Origin: Rotaria macrura
Lineage: Eukaryota > Rotifera > Eurotatoria > Philodinida > Philodinidae
Direction of reading: 5' to 3'
DNA length: 64,000 nt
NCBI GenBank assembly: GCA_900239685.1
Contig: OENT01000505.1
Location: 41,725-105,724, forward strand
In this document: positions 49,577 to 62,125 of the stretch, one piece after another
How positions within the stretch are numbered: the stretch's first letter is position 1
Layout: every line of letters starts with the position of its first letter
The notes under the pieces: generated by a model
The model's input: only the letters and a program-made list of their open reading frames with translations
Told to the model about the DNA's origin: nothing
Database searches by the model: none
Program-made: the position numbers and the translations under genes

Positions 49577-50030
49577 TACTATAGCTTCATCAACGTTGAC
49601 ACTAGTAATCTATGTCCTTGTTAGAACAAATATCATCATTCCATAATAATCATGTTAATAATAAAAGTAAATGTATGACAAAATATCCTATGTAAATTTC
49701 ACACGAATACAGAAACGTAATGTCGAAATCATTGTTGAGCTAGTGTGTGAATGGTAATCATTTCAATATTCTTGTAATTATGAAAGCAGAAGCATTAGAA
49801 TGGCGCACAACACTTTTTGAACATGGTAACTTCTTTTGAGAAAATGAGCACTTACTGAAAAGGTAGTTACTGAAATAATCAAACGGTCACGTTGTACGAG
49901 GATGCTCACCATTCTATTTTACATTATTAACTTCTCTTTTTCAATTATTATATTAACCATCGGCTTGTTTACTGACTGTACGGTAATTTCCATAATCTAG
50001 AGTCATCAACCGTACTGTATTGTCTCAAAT
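49577..50030. other. Spacer
   Basis: AT-rich. The first helices of the receptor pseudogene may begin near 49920-50030, but this is unclear. Confidence 0.35.
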
Positions 50031-50835
50031 CTTCCTTTGGCGAACACATGTTTCACTTTTTTGGTCGTCTACATTAATACTTTTATCGTTTCTGTATGTC
50101 TTTCGAAAGGACTGAACACGCGACCAGTCACTTTGTATCTCTCGAGCTTATACTTATACGGCATGTGGGATCTCACTCAACTATTCATTTCTGGTACTAG
50201 CTATAAGTTGTCTCTTTTTCGATGTATTTTTGCGAAAAAAAATCTTTGCATACATCATAAGTTCATTACTAAGTAATTGCACTGAATTGGATCATAGGTT
50301 TTCTAATCTGTACACCACCACTATTCCTTCAAGAAGACTATCAACTCGATAGTAAGCAATGTCTTGTGTTCCTTCTGCTAACAATGCATCGACGACAATC
50401 GTCATTCTAGTCACTGGTTTTATTGTTTCACTTACTTTTTCTATTGGTCTCTATCATGAGATTTGGCTCAATACACTACATTCATCACAACGAATTATAC
50501 CCACAGTGTCAGAAGTGGTAGTTTCAAATACTCTGAATAGGAAATGTTAAATAAAGTTGACCCGAAATATGATGATTTTGCTAAGCATGTGTTCTTTAAT
50601 TGGCATGCAGATCACTATTCTTGTTTTATGGAATTTTATTACCCCTAATAATCTACCACCAGCGTAACTTTATCTCTGGGCATCTGATTTAATTTCGCTT
50701 TTTAACGCTTTAACGATGATTGTTCTGTTCGTAATGAACAAGCAACTCAGGTCTATTGCACTTATATATGCACATAACGTATGTAGACGTGTTGGTTTTC
50801 TAGTCGGTATAGCACTAGTGTTACAGACTAGTCAA
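50031..50835 (+). pseudogene. Rhodopsin-like 7TM receptor pseudogene
   Basis: Hydrophobic coding-like blocks lie in order on the plus strand but in shifting frames: FTFLVVYINTFIVSVCL (about 50055), ALNWIIGFLICTPPLFLQ (about 50280, like helix 4), and STTIVILVTGFIVSLTFSIG (about 50390, like helix 5). Then come TRNMMILLSMCSLIGMQ and ITILVLWNFITPNNLPP (about 50565, like helix 6), a TAA, and WASDLISLFNALTMIVLFVM followed by NKQLRSI (about 50675, like helix 7 and its tail). There are at least two frame changes and one stop. The pattern fits the many neuropeptide-like receptors of bdelloids. The assignment rests on helix spacing, not on a strong motif. Confidence 0.5.
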
Positions 50836-52374
50836 CATTAGCGACTTTATAAGCGTTGAGTGAGCTTGGAAACCCCTCATTATCTGAACAATTTCTTACT
50901 TTACAAGAAACTTTTCTCAATACAAAAACGAAAAAGAACCTTCGGGGGTGCTAGTTTTCTTTTCAAATATTCATACGAAAGAATCGACAAACAATTTAAG
51001 ACAATTTTTTTCTTTGGAATTTTTACGAGAAAGAGCTATGGCGAAAGCAAAAGGTCAAAAAGAGTAGCAATCAAGTGTGACTCTTTACTAGTATATGACT
51101 TTGAAATGAATTATTGTCTAATAGTTTAATCTGTTGCACGATTTTCAGAACGTTTCGAAAACTGAATTCAAAAAATGATTTATTGATATCAACTAGGCTA
51201 CCCTAGCAGCGAATTTTACAACCATAAAGCGCATATATATGTGATATAGCTACAGGGCGAAGTTTATTTGAACAAGCTTTTGACTTTTTTTTCATTGACT
51301 GTTCTCGATGTATGTGTGGATGTATACTCTTGTGGCTAACCCCCAAAACGAGCTTTCTGAATATGTAACTTTCATCGGATTCCATGAAGTAGTAGATTTT
51401 TCGTGTTATTCGGCAAGATTATTTCTGAGTCGAGTTCTTCTCATGTTGACAACAAACGACTTGGGCTCATTAGCTTCTTTTTTTTATGAAACAACCTTAA
51501 TACTCATCACAATGATGTTATATAGCGAAATTATCTGTAAAAGGACCAGCAATCATATTATATGTCGGCAGATGGAATGACTTAATCTGTTCTATGATCC
51601 GAAATGTAGAAGATGACATAGAAGTCAATATTGAGAAAGTACAAGGGAGATATGAATTGCGAAGCAAATGCATTAAAGTAGCAGGGAAGAACAACTATTC
51701 ACCGAATGGTGTCATTTTGAACAAGAAATATAAGAAAACACTAGAATTCTATCAATGAAACTTTCAACATATATATGAAATCACATTTATGAATAATCAA
51801 ACCATCAATGTCAAAAGTGTCATTAAACGACGGCATGCATGAAATCTCAGAAAATCAATACCATCAACTGTAAACAGAGGTCTAGAAAGTTATTGAATAA
51901 GCCTTTTTTGTAGAAATGAAACATGAAATGACAGATGCAAATCGTCCTCAGCCAAATCTGCGACGATTTCTGTTTGAAACATTTAAAACGTGTTCAGATC
52001 ATGTTACAAACAAGATTCGAAAAAAATTTTAAATTAGACCATGAATGTTTTAGCATTATCAGTTTTTGTCGTAAAAAACTGTCGTATTCATACCACTGTA
52101 ACCATACTTTTAGCCTAGCTCTTCAGTAAATAAAAAGAATATGTTGATGAAAGACATGCAAAAGTGACTAATATCGTTATCTGGTAGTTCGTCAAAATCT
52201 TCAAACACTTTTTAAGTTGTTGCTAGTTAAAAGCAGAACCATATAGATAAGGTTGCTTTGTCGATGTGATATCTCTTTGTTACCTTCTTTACTGGTTATA
52301 TGCTTGTGAATTCGTCACAACCATTATTTCGATTACCCGAATTTTCCATTTTAGATAAGTAGTGGTTTGCAATA
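50836..52374. other. Intergenic region upstream of alpha-mannosidase
   Basis: No gene supported. Small frames are low-complexity. The mannosidase promoter should be in the last few hundred bases. Confidence 0.45.
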
Positions 52375-55300
52375 ATGTATCTTTCCATCAATGCCATATT
52401 TTTGTTTCTGGTCGTAGCTGTATATTCTGGAGAGGCATTCAAAATGTCTAATGGTTGTGGTTACGACGTATGAATTTCTACAAATTTTTATAAAAGCTAA
52501 ATATTTCTATTTTAGTCATGTAATCTTGGCAAAGCGGATAAACTGAACGTTCACATAGTTCCGCATACACATGACGATGTCGGTTGGCTCAAAACAGTCG
52601 AGCAGTACTATTACAAAGGTATACACAAGAATTACATATTTAAAATAGATTTGCAAGAATTTGACAGAAGTTCAAAAATCACTTAAATATTACTTTCAGT
52701 CAACGATGCATCAAGAAGATATAGGGATGATTGCCATAGATTCTTAAATTCAGTTTTAATTAAGCGATATACATCTTTTATGTACCACATAACTTACATT
52801 GCACATTCAGACGTTCAATACATTCTCGATTCTGTGGTCGAAGCACTTGACGAGAATCCCGATCGCCGTTTCATCTATGTCGAAATTGCATTTTTCTGGC
52901 GCTGGTGGAATCAACAAACAGAAGAAATTCGTGACAAAGTCAGAAGATTGGTTAACGATGGTTCGTAGGTATTGTGTAAAGATCTGAATAAGAGGAATAA
53001 CTAAATTTAGGTCGCCTTGAATTTGTCTCCGGTGGCTGGTGTATGAATGATGAAGCATCGACACATTACAATTCGATTATCGATCAACATAGTCTGGGTG
53101 CAGAATTCTTGCGTGATCAATTGGGCCAATGTGCTAGGCCGAAAATTGGCTGGCAAATCGATACATTTGGTCATTCACGTGAAGTTGCTTCACTTTTTGC
53201 TCAAGTAAGATGCATATTCTTTTCTATTTTGAAACGAAGTAACAATGTCAACGATTCATAATAGATGGGTTTCGATGCTCTACTTTTCCGACGAGCTGAT
53301 TATCAAGATGCTATTGAACGACAAAATACTAAAACCATGGAAATGGTCTGGAAAGCGAGTGACAATTTAGGTAAGTAGGAAAAAGAATAAATCTGTAAGT
53401 AATAATTGCAATATTGAGCATGCTTTCAGACTATCTAGGTTGGCTTTTTACAAGCTTTGCGATTCGTCCTAATTCTCCACCCGCCTCATTCTGTTACGAT
53501 TCATCTTGTATTGATCCACCAATCATGGTTAGTTTAAAATCATCATGGCTCTCTCGTGCATTTGTTAATGTTAATGAATTAACTTTTTGAACACATTTTG
53601 ATCTAAGATTTTACCTAATACTTATGCGTCATCAGATGATTTCTGCTTTAATATCCTTTGTCATACCCAAGTCCATGAATCCGATGCCGAATTTTATCGG
53701 ATCCCATAGAATCCTACAAACCGACAAAATCCTATAGGATTTCATCGGTTTTCCTTAAATCTTATTATATCCGATCGGATCCTACTATGGGAACAATTGT
53801 CCTGGGTAGTGAACTTTAATTCATATTCATTCATTGTAGGATGATCCTCGTTTGCACGATTACAACGTTCTCGAACGTGTTCAAGCTTTTATTAACGCCT
53901 CACATAACGAGGTTTGTTAGTTTTTTTAAAATTTTCGTTATTCAATGGAAGAATTCGTTTCAATTATTATTAACTTTATTTTCATATTAGTCTCTGTACT
54001 ACATCACGAATCATGTGTTGATGTCTATGGGTGGCGATTTTCAATATGAAAATGCCAATGTATATTTTAAAAATCTGGATAAACTGATTAAATATGTCAA
54101 TGATCAGGTATGACTTTGATCGAACTTTGTTAATGTCTCATTTGAAACTGTTTCTAGCAAGCGAATGGCAGTAATGTAAATGTATTTTATTCTACGCCAT
54201 CGTGTTACTTTTATGCCCTAAATAAAGCCGGTCGTAAGTGGCCGTCCAAAAATGATGATTTCTTTCCATATACTCCTACATCACACAGTTTTCATACGGG
54301 CTATTATACATCGCGTCCTGCTTTAAAAGGTTTTGAACGTTATACAAACAATATTCTGCAGTGTAGTAAACAACTTAATGCTCTTGCTAATCTCAATCAA
54401 CGTGATAAATTGTTCTCATTAAGTAAATATAGTGATGGTAGTTTGTCCGTTTCACCTCACAATTGTTTATAAAAGGTGACTCGATGGGTGTTGTCCAACA
54501 TCATGATGCTATCACTGGAACAGAAAAGCAAGCAGTTGCTGACGATTATGCACAACGATTGAGTGCAGGCATTGATATCGCTACGGTATGCCAGATCAAA
54601 TGAATACAGATACCTATTTGAAATAGATTCTTCTTGAGAATTACTAGAAACTGAATTGTATGTTTCTGGTAAGAATACTGACTGTATTTTTCTTAGGATG
54701 TAATAAATGGTGCTTATTCGAAATTGTTGCCAAAACCCCCAGAACCATCACCAGCTACTCCTCAGTTTCTCTGTCAGTATGCAAATATAAGTGAATGTCT
54801 TCCAATTGAAGGAGCCGAGCGGGTGAGTATTACTAACTGGTAGATTTCTGAAATTAAACGTTCGTATTCAGTTCACACTGACACTCTGGAATCCAACTAT
54901 TCATCCTGTAACGCAATTTGTTCGTATACCCGTCACAAGAAATTATACAATTCATGAACCACTAGGACACAATATTACGGCTGAAGTAATAAAAATCAAT
55001 GACAATGTATAAATTGTTCGATCTTTTAGTTTTTCTTTCAAGTATCTTCCGATTCCGTTCCCAACAATAAGAATTCCCGGTCGAAAGAGTGTTGCCGACC
55101 ATCAGTTGATATTTAAAGCAGACGTCCCTGCATTTGGCTTCAGTACTTACTTTTTCGAAGGTAAAAAGTAATCATTTCGAATGTATGAGAAACATGAACA
55201 TTGTTCTTTCACAACAACTTTCTTTAGCAAATGAGGACTCAAAGGAGAAACGAGAAGTCAAAATAACACATAATGATGGGTGCATATTGGAAAATGAGGT

Positions 55301-56852
55301 AAATCGAGAGATCGAACAAAATATAAATAGCTTTTCTGTATTATTATTCCACAGCATCTTCAAGTCGAATTCGATGACAAAGGCAATATGCTCGAGATTA
55401 TGAATAAAGATAAACAAATTACTATTCCGTTGACTTCACAAGGCTTGTTTTGGTATCCATGTAAGAAAATCATGAGCTGCTCTTTGCTAGACATACCATT
55501 GTGTTCATTTTCGTATTCTAGCTTATCCAGGTAATAACTCAAGTCCAGATTTTCGAGCATCAGGTGCTTACATTTTTCGACCATGGTCGCAACAAGTTGT
55601 TCCAGTGAACAACACGCGAACGATGTAAGTTTCAGTAAAGAACCCTAAATAAGTATCTTTTGTTTATTTGCAGTATATGCACACGTACACAAACTGTTCA
55701 ATCGGCATTGATCATTTACAACGATTGGGCTAGTTTTGAAGTAAGTCTACATCCTGGATCTTCTGCTGTCGAAGTTGAATGGACTATTGGACCTGTTGCA
55801 ATTGACGATAATATTGGCAAAGAAGTTATCATACGTTATGATACTAATATTGAAAGTGCAGCAACATTCTATACAGATGCGAACGGTCGAGAAGTTTTAC
55901 AACGTATCCGTGATTACCGACCAACATGGAACTATACTGTCACTGAGCCTGTTAGTGGTAATTATTATCCAGTACCTAGCCGCATTTGGATCAAAGATGG
56001 TATACGACAGTTTACAATTCTTACAGGTAGAACTAATCGCTTAATCAAATATTTTTGTTCGATATTTGCTAAATATTTGACCATGAAGTGCACATTTATA
56101 TTAACTATTTTTGTTATCATTGTTGAAAACTCCTAAACAATCGACATAACTTCAGATCGATCTGAAGGTGGCACAAGTATGAAAGATGGTTCGATCGAAG
56201 TCATGTTACACCGTCGGATAGTACACGATGATGGACAGGGTGTTAATGAACCATTGAATGAAACCGCATATGGTCAAGGTCTCGTGGTATGTGGTCGACA
56301 CTTTTTGATACTAGAAACGCCGGCAACCAGTGCTCTGATTCATCGAGTCATGGCCCAACGTATTTACATGCACACATTATCAACCTATGCAATACCACAA
56401 TTATCCTATGGTGATTATTCGAAAAAATATTATCAAACATGGTCAGCATTATCTAATAATATGCCTATTAATGTCCATCTGTTGACATTTGATCAGTTGA
56501 ACTCGAAAGAGTATCTTGTACGTGTCGAACATTTTTTTGAACGAAACGAAGACACTATATATTCGCAACCGGTTACATTCGATTTACAATCCCTCTTCAA
56601 TAGTCTAGGTACTATCAAAGATTTACTCGAATTGACTCTCAGTGCTAATTTTCCATTGGCCGATCTTCATCGCCTTGTTTGGATAACCGATGAAGGCGAA
56701 ATGTCCAACAACACACTCAGTAAGTTGTCTTTTACTCTTTTGTGTATCAAATTCTAAACAATATTTTCATAGGACAATCGTCATCATTGACAGGTACAAT
56801 GGTTACACTCCTTCCCATGGAAATCCGAACATTTCAAGTGACACTTAAATAG
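52375..56852 (+). CDS. Lysosomal-type alpha-mannosidase, glycoside hydrolase family 38 (about 19 exons)
   Basis: Removes alpha-linked mannose from glycans, most likely in lysosomes. Exons: 52375-52467, 52516-52618, 52700-52960, 53011-53204, 53265-53370, 53430-53527, 53840-53911, 53991-54107, 54158-54437, 54476-54585, 54697-54822, 54872-54985, 55043-55160, 55228-55298, 55355-55460, 55522-55624, 55674-56026, 56156-56719, 56794-56852. All phases agree and give about 1015 residues (MAN2B1 is about 1010). There is a signal peptide ([19 protein letters not shown]). Zinc-site HTHDDVGW is near residue 48, [10 protein letters not shown] with the nucleophile Asp near 203, and QHHDAITGT near 450. Later blocks are [19 protein letters not shown] and [10 protein letters not shown]. 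Exon 3 is uncertain: an acceptor at 52811 also fits and would drop 37 odd residues. The gene looks intact. Confidence 0.93.
53600..53800. repeat. GGATCC/ATCGGAT-rich block in mannosidase intron 6
   Basis: This 312-bp intron is longer than its neighbours and contains repeated and inverted words (ATCGGATCC, AATCCTAC, ATAGGAT). It is probably a small inserted repeat. The borders are unclear. Confidence 0.3.
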
Positions 56853-59440
56853 CGAACTCGTTGCAACTAGTGATCAGTGTGATAAATCATTTCTATTTAG
56901 TTAGAGCATATTAGTATTTATCATTTTATATTATGTTTCTTTTTCTTTTCCTCTTCAACAAAACAAACTAGATACAAAGATAATAATTGATTTAGATCGC
57001 CAAATCGTGAACAAATGCAATAGACAAGTTAACAAGGGAGATGTAGAATTTTCATTTCTTTTAAGATTATGATAGAATGTGTGCGGGTCTGAGCAAACTA
57101 CACAAAGCACTAGTACTTGAGGATTAGTACTCTTGCAGTAAATTCCGTTAAAGTTGAGGATGGAAATAAGACTTGCTTTTCGCACTGAAACACTTCAGCC
57201 GATGGTGGCGAAATTTATTTAATGCCGACTAAGATGTGACTGTGGTTGCCTTCTTATTTCTTATGTAAACTCGCGTTCGCATCCTCCAGTGAATACACGA
57301 GCAGAACAAATCTGGAAACCAATATAATATGATCATCATGAAAAATAAAAGCACTCGTAGACTTTTACGTATATGTACATCATCTATTCTTTGATTGCAA
57401 CAGAAGTGAGAAATCATAGAAAAGAGTGTTCATTTAAGACTCAATTTTATTCAGGATGTGCCAAAAGTCACCGTCATTTAGGAATTGCTTATAATTCTAC
57501 TATCAATCATGTGTCATCTGATAGTATTTATTGATCCGGAAGAGCAGAATAAGAAATTCGTTTCCGTGAATAAAAATTTATAAGTACTCTATTAGAGTTA
57601 TCTTTGGTTTCAGTACAAAAACTTGAGTTCTTTCTACAATTTTACAGAGAAGTACCATTCTAAAGTCTTCTTTTATTATTCAGACTGCTTTTGTTATCGA
57701 ACTCAAAGAATAACAGATCTTTTAAAGTAGTTTTGTAAACACTTAGTCTGAAGATAATCCTATAAATAGAATTTCAACGACACCAAATCTGATGCTAAAA
57801 GCAACTATCATCTCTACTCGCTTCTTTTCATTCATCCATTACCCAGTGTATCTTTCAATTGAGCATGATTCTCAGAGTAAATGTGTACAAAATATCTGCA
57901 AAGGGTCGATCATTCTACGGCTTCGAGAACAAAAACAGTCCGAATAATAAGAGAAGATTTTCGAATGGTTCTATTCTTTGGTTTTTTAGAAAAAAAGAAC
58001 TAAAATGTTTTTACGGAAGACAATTATAGTGCTTTTACAGAGTATTTATGAATTTTATGTTCAAGGTAAAGAACTTATTATTCTGCCCTTTCAAATGAAA
58101 AAATACTATGAGATCGAACATGATTGATAGTGGAATTGCATGCAATTCTCAAAATGATTTTGACCTTTAGGCACTCTGGATAAATGAAAACCTTGAAACA
58201 TATATTAGCTATGTTGAAGGGACATAGCAAGTTCTAACGTCAATTAAATAAAGTGGAATCATTATAATATTTTGTTGAGGAGACCAAGAATAAATAATCA
58301 GTAAGTACATTCTGATTGAAAAAATTAAATAGATCATCCAGTTTTTGTGCCAATATAGTATCGAAGGATATCACAAAAATCTAAATAGGTGTACTAGTAA
58401 ACACTTATCAATAAAATCCGAAAAAAGCTTTTACTGTTTGTTTTGTGCAGCTCGAAAAAATAAAATATAATATGCAGTTCATTTGTGTTATTTTTGACGT
58501 TCTACGGCAGCAAAAACAAACTTATGGAAGTGGATGATGCATGTTCAAACAGATGACGAACGAGCAATAATTAGACTAAAAGAAGAAATAGAAACAAAAT
58601 ATATCCACAAGATCGAGAAATTAGGGGAGATTACTCATGATCTTGTTAAACTTGATTTCAAAAGACGTTAATGAACAAAATTTAATCAATACAATTAATT
58701 GAATATCAAATGAAGATGAAAGTTACATCATATTGATATGCAGATATTTTAGAAAACACAATAACGACTAATGGTGACGAGTGAAAGTAATACACATTCG
58801 TATTCATTTGTTGACTTTTGTAATTACAACCATGAATTTTTATTCATTTTACTAAAGAAAAATTTTCCAGTGCACAATGTAGAACAAAAACAAAACTGTA
58901 ACTTCATATATTTATTTTTTCTAGTAAACAAAACTATAATTGATTTATTTTGTTCTTTCGTACGAATCATTAATAAAAAAGATGTCAACATTCTAACAAG
59001 ATAAAACTTACTTGAACGCGTGAAATTCTATTAATTTCAGAAATCTACAAATAGTACAATTGTCAATCCCAGTAAAAATTTTTCTCAAAATAATCCTGAT
59101 TATTTATGATTATTTACAAAAACTTCGATCTTTTTTTAAAATAATCGTCACTGTACCCAGAAATCAGATTCAAATCGATTAAAATCTATCAATCCGCTTC
59201 AAAATTAATCCAAAAAATCGATTATAATCGATATTCCAACCCGAATCCCGATTTCAACAATCGATTTTTAATTAATCGACTCGTTTACAATCTCCAACCC
59301 GATTTCACAGATTCAATCTATTCACCAACATTAAAATACAACACGGAGAAACCAATCCATTCAAAATTATCAATTAAATCTTACGAATTTCTTGATTTGC
59401 AATAGATTCGAATCAACTTTAGACACACAAAATAGATTTA
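56853..59440. other. Intergenic region
   Basis: No gene supported. The part at 59040-59420 is poor in G on the plus strand and has many AATCGATT words leading up to the telomere-like junction. Confidence 0.4.
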
Positions 59441-59612
59441 AAGGGTGTGTCTGTGGGTTGTTTCACTTATATACATATCACCACCACTGCTATTCATGCC
59501 ACACCCACACCCACACCCACACCCCCACACCCACACCCCCACACCCACACCCCCACCCCCACACCCACACCAACACCCACAGCCACAGCCACATCCACAC
59601 GCACACACCCAG
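59441..59612. repeat. Inverted telomere-like junction 8
   Basis: AGGGTGTGTCTGTGGGTTG (59441-59460) is followed after about 38 bases by a long C-rich array (59499-59612) made mainly of CCCACA with CCCCCACA variants. The small Pro/Thr/His-rich frames here are translations of the array. Confidence 0.85.
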
Positions 59613-59835
59613 CACTTCTACTCAACTCCCTAGAAAAGATATTGAAGAATTAATTGACGAAAAACATGCAAAGATGTCATTCGCAAAATCAAAAGAAACT
59701 ACGAGGGCATCCAAGTAGTATTGGTCTCAATTTAGTCAAATTTATGTCGGTGATATCAAACAAGATTTTATCATTTGTGATTATTGTAAATCAATATTGA
59801 TTGAATCTGCGAAGGTGTGTCAGGCAGAAGCGTAA
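59613..59835 (+). pseudogene. hAT-type transposase N-terminal (BED finger) fragment
   Basis: The frame that leaves the C-rich array continues with KDIEELIDEKHAKMSFAKSK, reaches a TAG at 59716-59718 and goes on in the same frame with YWSQFSQIYVGD, KQDFIICDYCKSIL before a TAA. The W-x-x-F...CxxCK arrangement is that of the BED zinc finger at the start of hAT transposases. The second half of the finger and the transposase are missing. The 5' side is cut at the telomere-like array, so this is a short dead fragment. Confidence 0.55.
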
Positions 59836-60940
59836 TCGAAGATGACTTCTACACAGGCCATTTGTGGACTGGATCGCCCATCTTGCCTTACTTTTAATTG
59901 CAGAAAACAGTGCATATTCAAATGAAATTCATCATAGGTTCATAGACCAAGTTAATGCAGAAATCTAGTTTGGTTCATGTTGGCACCTCTTTTGAATTTC
60001 AAAGAATTAATATCTCTGTACAAAAGATCTTCATTAAATAACTGCTATTTAATAACTCGTTCTTTGAGAAACATTGTCTCTTGAGTCTGTCTCGAATTTT
60101 ATTAAATTTCACAGGCAAAACTAATCTAAATCATGAATCTATGAGGAACAACTAGGACTCTTACGATTCTCACGATGGCTTTACCTCATTTATTCTCTTA
60201 CTCTGTTCATTTTAGCATCCTAAAAATGTCTATGTATAGAAGAAAACAGCTCATTCCTCTACGGCTTAGTGTACGTATTCAGCTAATTGGGTTGCACTAA
60301 AACATGTCAAATTATATTCTTGAGAGCAGCTGAATATTGGAGTTTTAGACATACTTTTGCATTCCCATTATATAATGAAGAATTAAGAAAAGAGTTTTTT
60401 ATGAATACATAACTGAGCCAATATTACTGATGCAGACTAGGACGGATCTTACGAGTCGTTCGGCCTATTCCAAAGCAAAACCGAACCCGAAGCTTCGCGT
60501 TCACTACATGCCTAAATACACCCCTCGAGTCTTCTCAAAGTTATTCATTATTTGTTATTATTCGATACATTCTCTCCTAAGCTTGTATTTACGCTTCGCT
60601 TATCATTTATTTTGCTTTACCTCATTTTCTAATGCAATGCAGCACCCTGGTGAGTGTTTCACGTTTTCAAATAAACACGAAACGCGTCGGCGTTCTAAAC
60701 TATCTGCATTACATCTCTATATCTCTTAAAATGTTCGAAGATCTTCGATCGATAGACAAAGATTAGTTGCTGCAGAAGCAAGAGTTGGAACTAGCAGATT
60801 GATCTGTTTGTCAATTGAACACTATGAAACAAACAACCGATCACATTTGTTAATTTTAGTTAGGGAATTTTTTGCATTATTTATTTCAATTACAAGAAGA
60901 ATGGTTTTCTGGAATAAATCTTTCATCATGATAAAAAGAT
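59836..60940. other. Intergenic sequence
   Basis: No gene supported. The frame at 60430-60729 is mixed and has no recognised motif. Confidence 0.4.
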
Positions 60941-60943
60941 GCA

Positions 60944-61342
60944 TCAGTTCCTCTTTTTTTTAAAAACGCTCGTCTCACATTTTGGAACCTTATATTCACC
61001 GCGTTTGTATCCACCGCTATCATCAGCATTGTATTGATGAGTAGTATCAGAACTCTCCGAACTAACGTTTTCAAAACCATTTCGTCGTATTAAATCATAA
61101 AAAAGTGATTCTTGATGACGCTCAACAGTGAATCGGTATTCAGGAGAAATGGTTTTTGTATAATCGCGATCATCAACTCTTGTAACAACAGTAGAGATGA
61201 GGACAGCAGAACAACCCGATTGCGACGAGTAATATCCCCATTGTTCGGCATATTTTTTTTCTACTTTGAAGGCAGTCCACGTACTAAAACTTGCCATTCG
61301 CATTTTATCTTGTATATGCATATTATCAAATAAGTACGCCAT
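60944..61342 (-). CDS. Hypothetical protein, 132 residues
   Basis: The frame starts at ATG 61342 and ends at TGA 60944. Its composition is balanced and protein-like: MRMASFSTWTAFKVEKKYAE, QWGYYSSQSGCSAVL, then SPEYRFTVERHQESLFYDLI and SSESSDTTHQYNADDSGGYK, with a basic tail. No family is recognised, and there is no signal peptide or membrane helix. It could be a whole small gene or one exon of a larger one. Its start lies only about 55 bases from a short G-rich telomere-like tract at 61398-61412, so upstream exons could have been lost there. Confidence 0.45.
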   Translation of the reverse strand: MAYLFDNMHIQDKMRMASFSTWTAFKVEKKYAEQWGYYSSQSGCSAVLISTVVTRVDDRDYTKTISPEYRFTVERHQESLFYDLIRRNGFENVSSESSDTTHQYNADDSGGYKRGEYKVPKCETSVFKKKRN

Positions 61343-61397
61343 CACAGAAGAGATTAGATAATATCACAACTAATTTTCTTATTAGAAAGCCACAAAT

Positions 61398-61412
61398 GTA
61401 CGGGTGTGGGTG
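61398..61412. repeat. Short telomere-like G tract
   Basis: CGGGTGTGGGTGTG, two units, G-rich on the plus strand, with no nearby C-rich partner. Confidence 0.5.
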
Positions 61413-61489
61413 TGATTTAAATGATCGAATTAACAATGAATATGTTATATCTAGGTGGCAGGTAAGTATCTAATTGAAAAAATGAATAT

Positions 61490-62094
61490 ATTTTAATAAA
61501 TAAATGAAAAAATGGTTTTTTGATTGAGTTTTATGTTTATTTTTATTTTTTTGTATTATTTTTTAGTTTATTTTTATTGTTTTTTGTTTCTCTTAATGTT
61601 TTGGACTTAGTCGATTTACTTTTAAACTTTTTAGAACTATCTAAGTGAAAAAATCTGAACTTGAACGAATTTCAAGTCAAAAAACGAAAATTTTGGTTTT
61701 AGTGAAAGAAAAAAGCAATTTTTAGTAAATTTTTAAGAAAAACCTCGAGCAAAGTGTTACGACTTGGTTTGAATAAGGATAAATGATATTATATTGTATG
61801 TTTTAGTGAGATAAGTAGAAAATCGTAAGAAAAAAACGAATTATTTTAATAAATAAGTAAATTTTGTGTGAGAAATGAAAAATATGAGCTTTTTAGGTGA
61901 AAAATGAGTTTTTTAAGAAAAATAAGATTAATAAGTGTTTTTGTGTGTTTTGTTTTTAGGTTTAAAGAGAAAATGAGCTTGATTTAGGCTTTAAGAGAAA
62001 AGTGAACTATTTTTGGTTAGAAAATAGCTTTTCTAACTTTAGACGAGAGCAAACTTGTTTTTCAATAGATTTACTATAAGATTTAAGTTTTAAT
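61490..62094. other. C-depleted tract leading into a telomere-like array
   Basis: About 600 bp in which the plus strand is nearly all T, A and G with few C (for example 61840-62000). It has many short repeats of the type GAAAAATGAGTTTTTTAAG. It runs directly into the G-rich array at 62095. No coding frame. Confidence 0.55.
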
Positions 62095-62125
62095 GTGGGT
62101 GTGGGTGTGAGTGGGGGTGTGGGTA
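62095..62125. repeat. Telomere-like G-rich array
   Basis: TGTGGGTGTGGGTGTGAGTG followed by GGGGTGTGGG. It has no C-rich partner within 100 bases; the next C-rich array is at 63119. Confidence 0.75.

Noticed and set aside
52807-53064. Minus-strand frame inside the mannosidase
   Set aside because: Shadow of mannosidase exons 3 and 4, which carry clear family motifs on the plus strand.
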